From UBA1764 sp045642565 (GTDB lineage: Bacteria; Bacillota; Clostridia; Peptostreptococcales; Anaerovoracaceae): DNA of 64,000 bases. A program made the position numbers and the translations under genes. Shown one piece after another: positions 8,118-17,107 of the stretch. The notes under the pieces are model-generated. The model did no database searches. It saw only the letters and a list, made by a program, of their open reading frames with translations, and had not been told where the DNA came from. Each line of letters begins with the position of its first letter. Within the stretch, counting starts at the first letter, position 1. The DNA lies in assembly GCA_045642565.1 (NCBI GenBank), contig JAZUJE010000008.1, forward strand, positions 62,001 to 126,000. The letters run 5' to 3'.

Positions 8118-9727
8118 ATTACATATTAGCTTATGATATTGGGACTACAGGGGTAAAAACTTGTTTGTTTAAAATAGACAAGTCGGTAGAAAACATAGCA
8201 AGTGCAAGCCAAGATTATCCACTATACATTCTGCCTGATGGGGGCGCAGAGCAAGATGGTGATGATTGGTGGAAGGGAATGTGTGATACCACAGCAGAAG
8301 TTTTTAAAAAGACTGATGTTAAACCGGAAGAAGTAAAAGGTATTTCGTTTTGTTCCCAAATGCAAGGATTCATTTTAGTTGACAAAGATGGTATCCCTGT
8401 ACATCGTCCAATGAGCTATATGGACCAAAGAGCAAAAGAAGAAATTAAAAAAGGTATTGCTAATGGTCTTCAAATAGCCGGAGCTAATATTTTTAAGCTT
8501 ATACCAAGCCTGATTATCACAGGAGCTGTAACCAGTAGCGTTAAGGATCCCGTGTGGAAATATAAGTGGCTTGAGGCGCATGAACCTGAAAATTTCAAAC
8601 GTGGTTATAAATGGCTTGACGTAAAAGATTATTTAATTTGTCGTTGCACCGGAGAATGTACAATGACAGAAGATAGTGCATTTGGAACCTTAATTTATGA
8701 CACCAGAAAAGGGAAAGAGGGATGGAGCACTAAACTTTGCAAGATGTTTGATCTTGACATGAATCTTTTACCTAAGATTATTAAATCTACCGATAAAGTT
8801 GGAGGGCTTACAGAAAAAGCTGCAAAAGAATTAGGACTTGCTGTTGGTACTCCGGTTTTCGGTGGTGGTGGCGATTCCAGTTTGATAGGTGTCGGAGCTG
8901 GTGCGGTTAAAACAGGTGATACTCACATATATTGCGGAACATCAGGATGGGTTATTACAGTAACTGACAAGCAGATGGTTGATGTTACTGCTATGATTGC
9001 AGCAATAGTTGGTGCTAATAGTGGAAAGTTTAACTACTTTGCCGAGATGGAAACTGCCGGTAAGTGTTATTCATGGGTTATGGATCATCTTGCAAAGGAT
9101 GAAATTGGTATCTATCTTGAAAAGAAGGATATAACCGAAGGTACAGAGGCAATGTATGATAGCCTTTTTGATTATCTTTCAGAGACAATAAAAAAAGTCC
9201 CTGCAGGTTCTGGTGGCGTAATGTTTACGCCTTGGCTTCATGGTAATCGTTGTCCGTTCGAAGATCCATTATCAACAAGCATGTTTTTCGGAATTAAGAT
9301 TGAAACCGGAAAGACAGAAATGATAAAAGCTGTTCTCGAAGGGGTGTTCTATCATTTGAGATGGATGCTTGAATGTCAGGATAAAAAACTCAAGACTTCA
9401 ACTCCGATTAGATTTGCCGGAGGCCTTGCTAAGTCTGATGTTGCTTGCCAGATTCTTTCAGATATTATCGGTCGTAAAATTGAGGTTGTTGAAGCGCCTC
9501 AAAATGTAGGGGCCGCCGGAGCAGCAGTTGTCACTGCAGTAGGCCTTGGAATTATTCCAAGTATAGATATGGTTAAAGATTTTGTCGTTGTTGAAAAATC
9601 TTTCGAGCCTGATATGAAAAATCATGAAGTATACAATTCTTATTTCGAAACATTTAAAAAACTGTATAAGTCTAATAAGAAATTGTATAAAGAATTAGAT
9701 ATAGCAGGAGGAAAAACTAATGGCTAA
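8114..9727 (+). CDS. FGGY-family carbohydrate kinase
   Basis: 537 residues. N-terminal ATP-binding motif YDIGTTGVKTCLFKI, the substrate-side QMQGFILVD and MDQRA motifs (residues about 80-110), the phosphate-2 motif GGGGDSSLIGVGAGAVKTGD and a C-terminal FAGGLAKSDVACQILSDIIG adenosine motif place it among xylulokinase/ribulokinase-like kinases. It would phosphorylate a ketose or polyol, giving the substrate for the aldolase encoded just upstream (4 base overlap). Which sugar cannot be read from sequence. Confidence 0.85.
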   Translation: MNYILAYDIGTTGVKTCLFKIDKSVENIASASQDYPLYILPDGGAEQDGDDWWKGMCDTTAEVFKKTDVKPEEVKGISFCSQMQGFILVDKDGIPVHRPMSYMDQRAKEEIKKGIANGLQIAGANIFKLIPSLIITGAVTSSVKDPVWKYKWLEAHEPENFKRGYKWLDVKDYLICRCTGECTMTEDSAFGTLIYDTRKGKEGWSTKLCKMFDLDMNLLPKIIKSTDKVGGLTEKAAKELGLAVGTPVFGGGGDSSLIGVGAGAVKTGDTHIYCGTSGWVITVTDKQMVDVTAMIAAIVGANSGKFNYFAEMETAGKCYSWVMDHLAKDEIGIYLEKKDITEGTEAMYDSLFDYLSETIKKVPAGSGGVMFTPWLHGNRCPFEDPLSTSMFFGIKIETGKTEMIKAVLEGVFYHLRWMLECQDKKLKTSTPIRFAGGLAKSDVACQILSDIIGRKIEVVEAPQNVGAAGAAVVTAVGLGIIPSIDMVKDFVVVEKSFEPDMKNHEVYNSYFETFKKLYKSNKKLYKELDIAGGKTNG

Positions 9728-10148
9728 AAACAGTGAGTTGCTAAGAACTATTAAATTTGCATTGTTTTCAGCTTCAGCTGGATTGATTGAAATCGGGTCA
9801 TTTGCTTTATTAAACGAAGTTGCTAAATTAGACTACTGGGTTTCATATTTAATAGCGTTGATTTTAAGTGTGGTATGGAATTTTACTCTTAATAGGAGAT
9901 ATACTTTTAAGAGTGCAAACAATGTTCCTATTGCTATGCTTAAGGTCTTTGCATTTTATTGTGTATTCACTCCATTATCAACTTTACTTGAAAAGTATTT
10001 GACAGGACTTGGTTGGAATGAGTATCTTGTAACAATAATTAATATGGCACTTAATTTTGTCACTGAATTTTTATACGATAGATTCTTTGTATTTAAAGAT
10101 TCGATTGATACAAATGACATTGCTATGAAGCAAAAAAATGTGGAATAA
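9720..10148 (+). CDS. GtrA-like four-helix membrane protein
   Basis: 142 residues with four hydrophobic segments and the GtrA pattern: IKFALFSASAGLIEIGSF at the start, VVWNFTLNRRYTFKS in the middle and NFVTEFLYDRFFVFKD at the end. GtrA proteins are linked to polyprenyl-linked sugar transfer, and their exact role here is unclear. Starts 8 bases inside the kinase gene after GGAGG, so it belongs to the same transcript. Its presence inside a catabolic cluster is unusual. Confidence 0.75.
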   Translation: MAKNSELLRTIKFALFSASAGLIEIGSFALLNEVAKLDYWVSYLIALILSVVWNFTLNRRYTFKSANNVPIAMLKVFAFYCVFTPLSTLLEKYLTGLGWNEYLVTIINMALNFVTEFLYDRFFVFKDSIDTNDIAMKQKNVE

Positions 10149-10213
10149 TATTATTATATAGGGTAAAATATTTATATAGAGTCCATATGTTTGGATTAGG
10201 AGGAAATTTTAAC

Positions 10214-11344
10214 ATGAAGAAATTTTTAGCAATCCTTCTCGCACTTGCAATGGTATTTACACTTGCTGCTTGCGGCGAAAAGAAGGAAGAAACAACAACT
10301 TCAACTGCTCCTGCAGGATTTGAAGGAATGGAAGATCTTATTGCAGCTGCACAGGCTGAAGGTACACTCATAGTTTATGGTGGCTGCGAAGAGGAATATC
10401 TTAATGCTGTTTGCGATAACTTCCAAGAGCTCTTTGGAATTACTGTAGAACGTCAAAGACTTTCTACCGGTGAAATCCAGGCTAAGATTGAAGAAGAAAA
10501 CGGAAATCCATCTGCTGACGTTGCATTCGGTGGCACAACAGACCCTTACAATGAAATGACAGCTGCGGGACTTCTTGAAGCTTACGAAGCTAATAATGCT
10601 GTTCATCTTGCAGGCCCGGCATATCGTGACGCTGAAGGAAACTGGTATGGTATTTACAAAGGAATCTTAGGATTTATGGTAAATACAACAGAACTTGAAA
10701 GACTTGGTCTTGAAGCTCCTAAGGATTGGGCAGATCTTACAAAGCCTGAATACAAAGGACTTATTTGGCTTTCAAACTACAATACAGCTGGTACAGCTAA
10801 GCTTGTTGTAAATACAATGGTTCAAAAGTATGGTCATGATGAAGCAATGCAGTATCTTTGCGATCTTGATAAGAATATCGAAGTTTATACAAAGTCAGGT
10901 TCAGGCCCTTCAAAGAATGTTGGTCCTGCTGAATGTGTAATCGGTATTGGATTCCTTCACGATGGTATTTATCAAATCGTAGACAATGGTTATGACAACA
11001 TCGGTCTTATTATTCCATCAAGTGGTACATCATTTGAAGTTGGTGCTACAGCAATCTTTAAGGGAGCTAAGCATCCAAATGCTGCTAAACTTTGGATTGA
11101 ATATGCACTTTCTCCTGCATGTGTAAACCTCGCTAAGGATAATGGTTCATATCAGTTCCTCGTTCTTGACAATGCTGAACAGCCAAAGGAAGCTGCACAG
11201 TTTGGTCTTGATCCGGACAACGTAATGGACTATGACTTTGAAGATGCAAAGCTTAATACATCTAAATATGTAGAAGATGTTATGAAGGCTCTTGCAGCAG
11301 CTGGTGCTAATACAGGTGATGCATCAAGATTCCAGACAGAATAG
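10214..11344 (+). CDS. FbpA/AfuA-type ABC transporter substrate-binding lipoprotein
   Basis: The start is taken at 10214 because AGGAGG at 10198-10203 is well placed and the signal peptide begins there; an upstream ATG at 10187 would precede that site. A lipobox LAAC puts the lipidated cysteine at residue 20. The mature part (LIVYGGCEEEYLNAVCDNF, TGEIQAKIEEE, WADLTKPEYKG, GIGFLHDG) is typical of the ferric-iron/phosphonate/sugar-phosphate binding family. Some members once called iron-binding (AfuA) bind hexose phosphates, which would fit this sugar cluster better than iron. A hairpin terminator follows. Confidence 0.8.
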   Translation: MKKFLAILLALAMVFTLAACGEKKEETTTSTAPAGFEGMEDLIAAAQAEGTLIVYGGCEEEYLNAVCDNFQELFGITVERQRLSTGEIQAKIEEENGNPSADVAFGGTTDPYNEMTAAGLLEAYEANNAVHLAGPAYRDAEGNWYGIYKGILGFMVNTTELERLGLEAPKDWADLTKPEYKGLIWLSNYNTAGTAKLVVNTMVQKYGHDEAMQYLCDLDKNIEVYTKSGSGPSKNVGPAECVIGIGFLHDGIYQIVDNGYDNIGLIIPSSGTSFEVGATAIFKGAKHPNAAKLWIEYALSPACVNLAKDNGSYQFLVLDNAEQPKEAAQFGLDPDNVMDYDFEDAKLNTSKYVEDVMKALAAAGANTGDASRFQTE

Positions 11345-11358
11345 TTAAATTGCTTTGA

Positions 11359-11394
11359 ATAGGCGGTGGCATTAGCCTCCGCCTAAATTTTTAT
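11359..11394 (+). terminator. attenuating hairpin between binding protein and permease genes
   Basis: TAGGCGGTGGC and GCCTCCGCCTA form a GC-rich stem with one T-T mismatch, followed by AAATTTTTA. It stands between genes of one operon, so it probably limits read-through and raises the ratio of binding protein to permease. Confidence 0.65.
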
Positions 11395-11404
11395 AGGTGA
11401 CTTT

Positions 11405-13114
11405 ATGGCTACAACACAAGGCGCATCCTTAGACAGAAAAAAATTATTAGCAGACCCGATAATGGTAACAACCATTTGTGTGTTAATAGCTTTTTTGACT
11501 CTGTTTATTCTATATCCACTTGCTATTCTTTTGGTAGATAGCTTTGTTGGAGATGGTCCGTTTGGCTTCTCTGTATTCCAGAGAATATTCCATATGCCAA
11601 ACTTTCTTAATGCAATTACAAATACTCTTAAAGTAGGATTTGTAGTTGGCATTTTCTCATCTTTGATCGGTCTACTATTTGCTTATGTAGAAGTCTATGT
11701 TCGCATGGGTAAATTTTCCGGAGGTTTATTTAAACTGATTTCAATGTTACCGGTTGTATCACCTCCGTTTGTACTTTCCTTAAGTATGATTATACTTTTC
11801 GGAAAAGCCGGTCTTATTACACGATATCTTTTGCAGATTTATGATAATAGCGTTTATGGATATTGGGGCATAGTAATTGTACAAACTCTTACTTTCTTCC
11901 CTGTATGTTATATGATGCTGAAAGGTTTGTTAAAGAATATTGACCCGTCTTTAGAAGAGGCGGCTCGTGACATGGGCGCATCAAGAATGGGAGTATTTAA
12001 AGATGTAACACTTCCTTTGTTACTTCCGGGACTTGGAAATGCATTTCTTGTCACATTCATTGAATCTATTGCCGATTTCGCAAACCCAATGATTATTGGT
12101 GGATCATACGATACTTTGGCAACAACAATTTATTTGCAAATTACAGGAGCATATGATAAAGCAGGCGCAGCAGCTATGGCTGTAGTGCTTTTGTGCATAA
12201 CACTTCTTATGTTCGCTGTTCAAAAATATTATCTTGAAGCTAAGACTACGGCTACACTTACAGGTAAGGCATCAAGAGCAAGAATGCTTATTGAAGATGC
12301 AAGTGTAAGAAGACCTCTTACACTGATTTGTTCTTTGATAGCAATATTTGTTGCCGCAATGTATATTTGTGTTCCAATTGGTGCATGCTTCCCAACATGG
12401 GGATATAAATTTTTCCCACTCACAGGAAAATGGTTTGCACAGGTTTTCACAAAATATAAGGGACTCAAAGCTTTCAAGGATAGCTTCGTATTATCGGTAA
12501 TTGCATCGCCAATTACGGCCTTGCTTTCAATGATAATTTCATATTTGGTAGTAAAGAGAAAATTTAAACTAAAAGGATTTATAGAAGCCGTGTCAATGCT
12601 GGCAATGGCTGTTCCTGGTACAGTTTTAGGTGTTGGATATATCAGAGGATACAGTGGTGGTATTTTCCATACAGGAATACTTCAGGGATTATATGGCACA
12701 GGAGCACTTTTAGTTATTGTATTTATTATCAGATCGCTTCCTACAGGAACAAGATCAGGTATTTCAGCTTTAAGACAAATTGATAAGTCTATTGAAGAAT
12801 CAGCATATGATATGGGAGCAAACAGCTTAAAAGTTTTCATGACTGTTACGCTTCCGTTAATTAAAGATTCATTCCTATCAGGACTTATTACTACATTTGT
12901 AAGAAGTATAACTGCTATTTCAGCAATTATTCTGTTAGTAACACCGCAATTCCTGTTGATAACAGTTCAGATTAACGAATTCGCAGAGAAGGGTAGTTTC
13001 AGTCTTGCTTGTGCATTCGCAACAATCTTAATTATTATCACTTACAGTGCAGTTCTATTGATGAATATTATTACAAGTCATCTTGGAACGAGCAGAAAGA
13101 TTAAGGAGGCTTAA
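11405..13114 (+). CDS. ABC transporter permease, two-domain (FbpB/AfuB-type)
   Basis: 569 residues, about 12 hydrophobic segments, a fused pair of permease domains. Each half carries the EAA coupling loop: EEAARDMGASRMGVFKDVTLP (about residue 182) and EESAYDMGANSLKVFMTVTLP (about 462), the contacts for the ATPase dimer. The fused form is typical of ferric/AEP/hexose-phosphate-type importers. It sits between the binding lipoprotein and the ATPase genes, 2 bases before the latter. Confidence 0.9.
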   Translation: MATTQGASLDRKKLLADPIMVTTICVLIAFLTLFILYPLAILLVDSFVGDGPFGFSVFQRIFHMPNFLNAITNTLKVGFVVGIFSSLIGLLFAYVEVYVRMGKFSGGLFKLISMLPVVSPPFVLSLSMIILFGKAGLITRYLLQIYDNSVYGYWGIVIVQTLTFFPVCYMMLKGLLKNIDPSLEEAARDMGASRMGVFKDVTLPLLLPGLGNAFLVTFIESIADFANPMIIGGSYDTLATTIYLQITGAYDKAGAAAMAVVLLCITLLMFAVQKYYLEAKTTATLTGKASRARMLIEDASVRRPLTLICSLIAIFVAAMYICVPIGACFPTWGYKFFPLTGKWFAQVFTKYKGLKAFKDSFVLSVIASPITALLSMIISYLVVKRKFKLKGFIEAVSMLAMAVPGTVLGVGYIRGYSGGIFHTGILQGLYGTGALLVIVFIIRSLPTGTRSGISALRQIDKSIEESAYDMGANSLKVFMTVTLPLIKDSFLSGLITTFVRSITAISAIILLVTPQFLLITVQINEFAEKGSFSLACAFATILIIITYSAVLLMNIITSHLGTSRKIKEA

Positions 13115-13116
13115 TC

Positions 13117-14127
13117 ATGGAAAAAACAAAAAAAGGCGTACGCCTTGAGCATATCTCAAAAATTTATCAAGACCCAAAAACGGGGAAAGATTTCTATGCA
13201 GTTAAAGATACAAATCTGACAATTGAACCGGGTTCATTTGTAACATTACTTGGTCCATCAGGATGTGGAAAAACAACGACACTTAGAATGATTGCCGGCT
13301 TCGAATCTCCTGATGAAGGTGAGATTTATCTTGGTGATGAAGCTATTAATGAGTTGACTCCTAATAAGCGTGATACAGCAATGGTTTTCCAAAGCTATGC
13401 GCTTCTGCCACATTATAATGTTTTTGATAATGTAGCATACGGACTTAAGCTTAGAAAAGTTCCGGCTGCTGAGATTAAAGAGCGTGTAATGCATATCTTA
13501 GATCTTGTTGAGCTTGAGGGTATGGAAGGTCGTATGACAAATCAGCTTTCAGGCGGACAACAGCAAAGAGTTGCTCTTGCCAGAGCTCTTGTAATTGAAC
13601 CTGGAGTTCTTCTTTTCGATGAACCTCTTTCAAATCTTGATGCTAAATTAAGAGTGTCAATGAGAACTGAGATTAGGCGTATTCAGCAGGAAGTTGGTAT
13701 AACTGCTATTTATGTAACTCATGATCAATCAGAAGCTATGGCACTTTCGGACAATATCATCATTATGAGTAATGGTAATGTTGAACAAATGGGCAGTCCT
13801 GAAGAAATTTATTATCATCCAAAGAATAGATTTGTTGCAGACTTTATCGGTGAAGCAAATTTCCTCCCTGGCGAATTAATGAATCAACCGGGCAAGACTA
13901 TTGTACTTCGTCCTGAGACAGGAAGACTTGCTGATGAAGGCCAAATTGATGCCAAGGTTATTCTTTCATGCTTCATGGGTTCATATCAGAACTATCATGT
14001 TATGGTTGGAGATCATCTTGTTAAGCTTCAAGAGACAAATCCGAAGTCAAAGAAGATTTACAGAGTTGGTGATACTTGCAAATTAGTATTTAATCCGGAT
14101 GATGTACATCTTTTGGAGAATGAATAA
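13117..14127 (+). CDS. ABC transporter ATP-binding protein with C-terminal TOBE domain
   Basis: 336 residues. Walker A GPSGCGKTT (residues 46-54), Q-loop MVFQSYALLPH, signature LSGGQQQRVALARAL, Walker B VLLFDEPLSNLDA and the switch histidine in YVTHDQSEAMAL are complete. The last 100 residues resemble the TOBE domain of the MalK/FbpC/PotA group (FLPGE...VLRPE). It would power the importer encoded just upstream. Its end overlaps the next ATG by one base. Confidence 0.9.
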   Translation: MEKTKKGVRLEHISKIYQDPKTGKDFYAVKDTNLTIEPGSFVTLLGPSGCGKTTTLRMIAGFESPDEGEIYLGDEAINELTPNKRDTAMVFQSYALLPHYNVFDNVAYGLKLRKVPAAEIKERVMHILDLVELEGMEGRMTNQLSGGQQQRVALARALVIEPGVLLFDEPLSNLDAKLRVSMRTEIRRIQQEVGITAIYVTHDQSEAMALSDNIIIMSNGNVEQMGSPEEIYYHPKNRFVADFIGEANFLPGELMNQPGKTIVLRPETGRLADEGQIDAKVILSCFMGSYQNYHVMVGDHLVKLQETNPKSKKIYRVGDTCKLVFNPDDVHLLENE

Positions 14128-14813
14128 TGAAAAGATCTGAAATTAATAAAGCTCTTCATGAAATGGAGAGCTTTATAAATGAGTACAAATTTTCGCTTCC
14201 GGCATTTTGTCATTTTACCCCTGAAGAATGGCAGGATAAAGGCCATGAATATGACGAGGTTCGTGACAATATGTTGGGGTGGGATATTACTGATTATGGT
14301 ACGGGCGAATTTGATAAATGCGGTTTTTCGCTTATCACAATTCGTAACGGCAATTTGGCGTTGAAAGATAAATATCCAAAAACATATGCCGAAAAATTAT
14401 TGTACATAAAAGAAGGGCAAAATAGTCCAATGCATTTTCATTGGAGCAAAATGGAGGATATTATCAACCGTGGTGGCGGTACCGTCTTAATTCAAGTATT
14501 CAATTCGCTTCCTGATGAGGATATTGATAGAATTAATCCTGTACATGTGCATGTAGATGGGCATGAAATGGTGGTTGATGCCGGAACTCAGGTTGAACTA
14601 AAACCCGGGGATAGCATAACAATCTATCCTTATATGTACCATGATTTTAACGTCAAAGAGGGAACAGGACCTGTCCTTTTAGGTGAGGTTAGCCAGACAA
14701 ATGATGATAACACCGATAATAGATTTTATGCTCCTATAGGACGTTTCCCTAGCATTGAAGAAGACGAAGCTCCATACCGACTTTTGTGTAATGAATATCC
14801 TAAAGCAAAATAG
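14127..14813 (+). CDS. D-lyxose/D-mannose isomerase-like cupin
   Basis: 228 residues matching the D-lyxose ketol-isomerase family: the N-terminal LPAFCHFTPEEW and the metal site of the cupin barrel in SPMHFHWSKMEDIINRGGG (His, His, Glu; near residues 100-115) plus a later histidine in YPYMYHDFN. Known members interconvert D-lyxose with D-xylulose and D-mannose with D-fructose. In this cluster it could feed a ketose to the FGGY kinase. Overlaps the ATPase gene by one base. Confidence 0.8.
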   Translation: MKRSEINKALHEMESFINEYKFSLPAFCHFTPEEWQDKGHEYDEVRDNMLGWDITDYGTGEFDKCGFSLITIRNGNLALKDKYPKTYAEKLLYIKEGQNSPMHFHWSKMEDIINRGGGTVLIQVFNSLPDEDIDRINPVHVHVDGHEMVVDAGTQVELKPGDSITIYPYMYHDFNVKEGTGPVLLGEVSQTNDDNTDNRFYAPIGRFPSIEEDEAPYRLLCNEYPKAK

Positions 14814-14852
14814 TAAATTAACTTTAAATGTTTTAAAAACTTTTAGTTTAAT

Positions 14853-16166
14853 ATGATTAAGACTTGGTTAAATGATATAAAAGAAGGCAGGCCATTATGG
14901 CTTGCAGAATGCCGCGAAGAAGCTAAAGAAGATACAAATTCTGTTGAAACTAAAATTAGTGTAATTACTAATGCCGGAGAAAATAAAGAATTTAGTATTT
15001 ATCTTCCTAAGGTTGAAATGGGTGAAGAATTTAATCTTATGGGAAGTTTCCTTGACGCTAATAGATATAATGCCGCAGCGCTTCTTGGACAGCTTGATAC
15101 TACAGATTGTGCAATGCCAGATCCAAAGGCTGTCTTGTCGCAAATAAAGAAAAGCGAGCCAAATAAGAGTGAATTCATTATGCCAAAGGATCCGCTCATT
15201 TGCGGCGTAGATATTGGGGGAACTGATATAAAGTTGATTCTTGTCGAAGGCGACAGAATCAGAAGAGTTTTAGCTTATGATTGGAATCCTTCTATTGCTA
15301 CAGAGGCTGCGATGATACTTAACCCGATTTATGAGCTTATTGAAATGGCAGCTAATGGGCAAAAGCTTGATGGCATAGGGGTAGCTTTCCCTGATGTGGT
15401 AATTGATAATAAAATTTATGATAGCCAAACCCCAAAGACTGCCGGCATGAGGGCAAACAAGGATATTGATTACAAGGCAGAGTTTAATAAATTAACCAAT
15501 CTTGATGATTTTTTAAGGCCGCTATGTAAGGACGGCGCGCCGATAAAAGTGCTAAATGATGGCTATATGTCGGCATATACAGCATATAACGAATTGAAAA
15601 ATTCCGATGGCGGTAAAGAACTAATAAAAGATGGTATTATTGTCCTTCCTATAGGAACAGATATTGGTTTTGGTTGGGTTGATGCGGATGGGAGTATCCC
15701 AAAATATCCTGGCAATTTGTATAAGTGTATTTTTAGATTTGATAATGATGAAGATGCACATTTTATGAACCAAGCAAAGGTTCTTGAAGCCGCAGGTATG
15801 CCTTTAACGAATCCTAAACCTTGTGTTGATATGCTAATAAGTATGGCTGAATCGGGAGAGCAAAATGCTGAAACTATTTTCAAAAATGTAGGTTTATATT
15901 TAGGACATGCCATTAGAGAAATTAATTTCTTTATGAAGCCAAAGACTAATAAATTCTTATTGATGGGGCGTTTTGCAAAGAGTGAATATGTTTTCGATTT
16001 AATGAGTATTGGCATGCAAAAAGTTGCTCCGGATGCTGTTGTTCTTCAAGCTGATGAAGGATTAGCTAATACTCCGATAATGAAGAAGCTGGCAGAAATA
16101 GACAAAACCGCCATTGCACAATTTGCGCAGGCGGTTGGTTGTATATATTATGCACTTGAAAAATAA
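14853..16166 (+). CDS. ROK/actin-fold sugar kinase-like protein with N-terminal extension
   Basis: 437 residues. From about residue 112 the actin-like ATPase fold starts with CGVDIGGTDIKLILVEGD; GIGVAFPDVVID, VLNDGYMSAY and PIGTDIGFGWVD follow the ROK order, with the likely catalytic aspartate in the LNDG stretch. The usual ROK zinc motif (CxCGxxGC) is not seen, and the first about 110 residues are not recognised. It is the last gene of the catabolic cluster. The ATG has no visible Shine-Dalgarno, and 39 bases separate it from the isomerase gene. It could be a sugar kinase or a non-catalytic relative. Confidence 0.6.
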   Translation: MIKTWLNDIKEGRPLWLAECREEAKEDTNSVETKISVITNAGENKEFSIYLPKVEMGEEFNLMGSFLDANRYNAAALLGQLDTTDCAMPDPKAVLSQIKKSEPNKSEFIMPKDPLICGVDIGGTDIKLILVEGDRIRRVLAYDWNPSIATEAAMILNPIYELIEMAANGQKLDGIGVAFPDVVIDNKIYDSQTPKTAGMRANKDIDYKAEFNKLTNLDDFLRPLCKDGAPIKVLNDGYMSAYTAYNELKNSDGGKELIKDGIIVLPIGTDIGFGWVDADGSIPKYPGNLYKCIFRFDNDEDAHFMNQAKVLEAAGMPLTNPKPCVDMLISMAESGEQNAETIFKNVGLYLGHAIREINFFMKPKTNKFLLMGRFAKSEYVFDLMSIGMQKVAPDAVVLQADEGLANTPIMKKLAEIDKTAIAQFAQAVGCIYYALEK

Positions 16167-16174
16167 TTCTTAAT

Positions 16175-17071
16175 TTACAGTTGATCAATATAATTACATG
16201 CGGCCATTGCAGCGGTAGCTCCGTCTGCAGTGGCTGTTGTTATTTGTCTGACAGTTTTTGCTCTGGCATCTCCGGCAACGAAGATACCATTAGTTCTTGT
16301 CTTGCAATCTTCTGTTGAATCAAAATATCCAAATTGATTTAAATCTGCTATTGATTTAAAGTTTTCGTTTTCAGGAATAAGACCTATTGCTTCAAACATG
16401 CCATCGCATTTGAATTCTCCGATATTGGTTTTTACACCAGAGAATATTCCGACATCGCTGACATTTATGCCTGTGATTTTGACTCCAGTATGTGCTTCCA
16501 CATTTTCTTTTGCAAGTAATATATCTTGCAGTTTTTTTTCACCTGTGAAATGATCCATATCTTGAAGAATTATAACCTTGCTACATTTGGCACTTAGCAA
16601 TATGGCTTCTTGAAGAGCTGAATTTCCTCCACCGGCAACTACAACAGTCTGGTTTTTATAGAAGTCGCCATCGCATACTGCGCAGAATGATATGCCGTTA
16701 CCAACGGCTAATTCTTCGCCTTCGAGCCCAAGCATTCTATGCTTAACCCCGGTTGCCAATATAACGGCTTTTGACTCAAAGCTTGAGCCTTCCGCTGTTT
16801 TTACGATACAAGGATTTCCCGGGATGACTTCAGTGACCTCTTCAAGTTCAAGTTCTGCCCCCTGAGCCATTACCTGATCTAAAAACTTCTCTGCGAATTC
16901 ATTTCCGCTCATTGAGATTGTTCCCGGATAATTTTCAACTTTCGGAGAGTAGGTTATTTGGCCTCCAATGCCTGCTTTTTCTATAATTAACGCTGTTTTG
17001 CCATTGCGCAAAGCATAGAGGGCTGCTGTCATTCCGGCAGGGCCTCCACCGACTACTATTACATCGTACAT
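16175..17071 (-). CDS. trxB: thioredoxin reductase-like flavoprotein
   Basis: 298 residues from the ATG at 17071, chosen over an in-frame TTG at 17083 because GGAG lies six bases before the ATG. FAD motif GGGPAGMTAALYA (residues 8-20), redox pair CAVC (C130, C133), a second Rossmann motif AGGGNSALQEA and the C-terminal GIFVAGDARAK are present. The usual HRRxxxR motif for the NADPH 2'-phosphate is absent (LQDMDHFTGEKK stands there), so the electron donor may be NADH or something else. It lies just downstream of nrdD and may reduce its disulfide directly. Confidence 0.85.
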   Translation of the reverse strand: MYDVIVVGGGPAGMTAALYALRNGKTALIIEKAGIGGQITYSPKVENYPGTISMSGNEFAEKFLDQVMAQGAELELEEVTEVIPGNPCIVKTAEGSSFESKAVILATGVKHRMLGLEGEELAVGNGISFCAVCDGDFYKNQTVVVAGGGNSALQEAILLSAKCSKVIILQDMDHFTGEKKLQDILLAKENVEAHTGVKITGINVSDVGIFSGVKTNIGEFKCDGMFEAIGLIPENENFKSIADLNQFGYFDSTEDCKTRTNGIFVAGDARAKTVRQITTATADGATAAMAACNYIDQL

Positions 17072-17107
17072 AGGTATCTCCAATACAAACGAGCTTCTGT
17101 TATAAGG

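Noticed and set aside
10187..10213. Upstream ATG of the binding lipoprotein gene
   Set aside because: It lies before the AGGAGG site and would add nine residues in front of a normal signal peptide.
10214..14127. Iron(III) uptake as the firm function of the FbpABC-like importer
   Set aside because: Family similarity alone does not distinguish iron from sugar phosphate, phosphonate or polyamine ligands, and the context is sugar metabolism.
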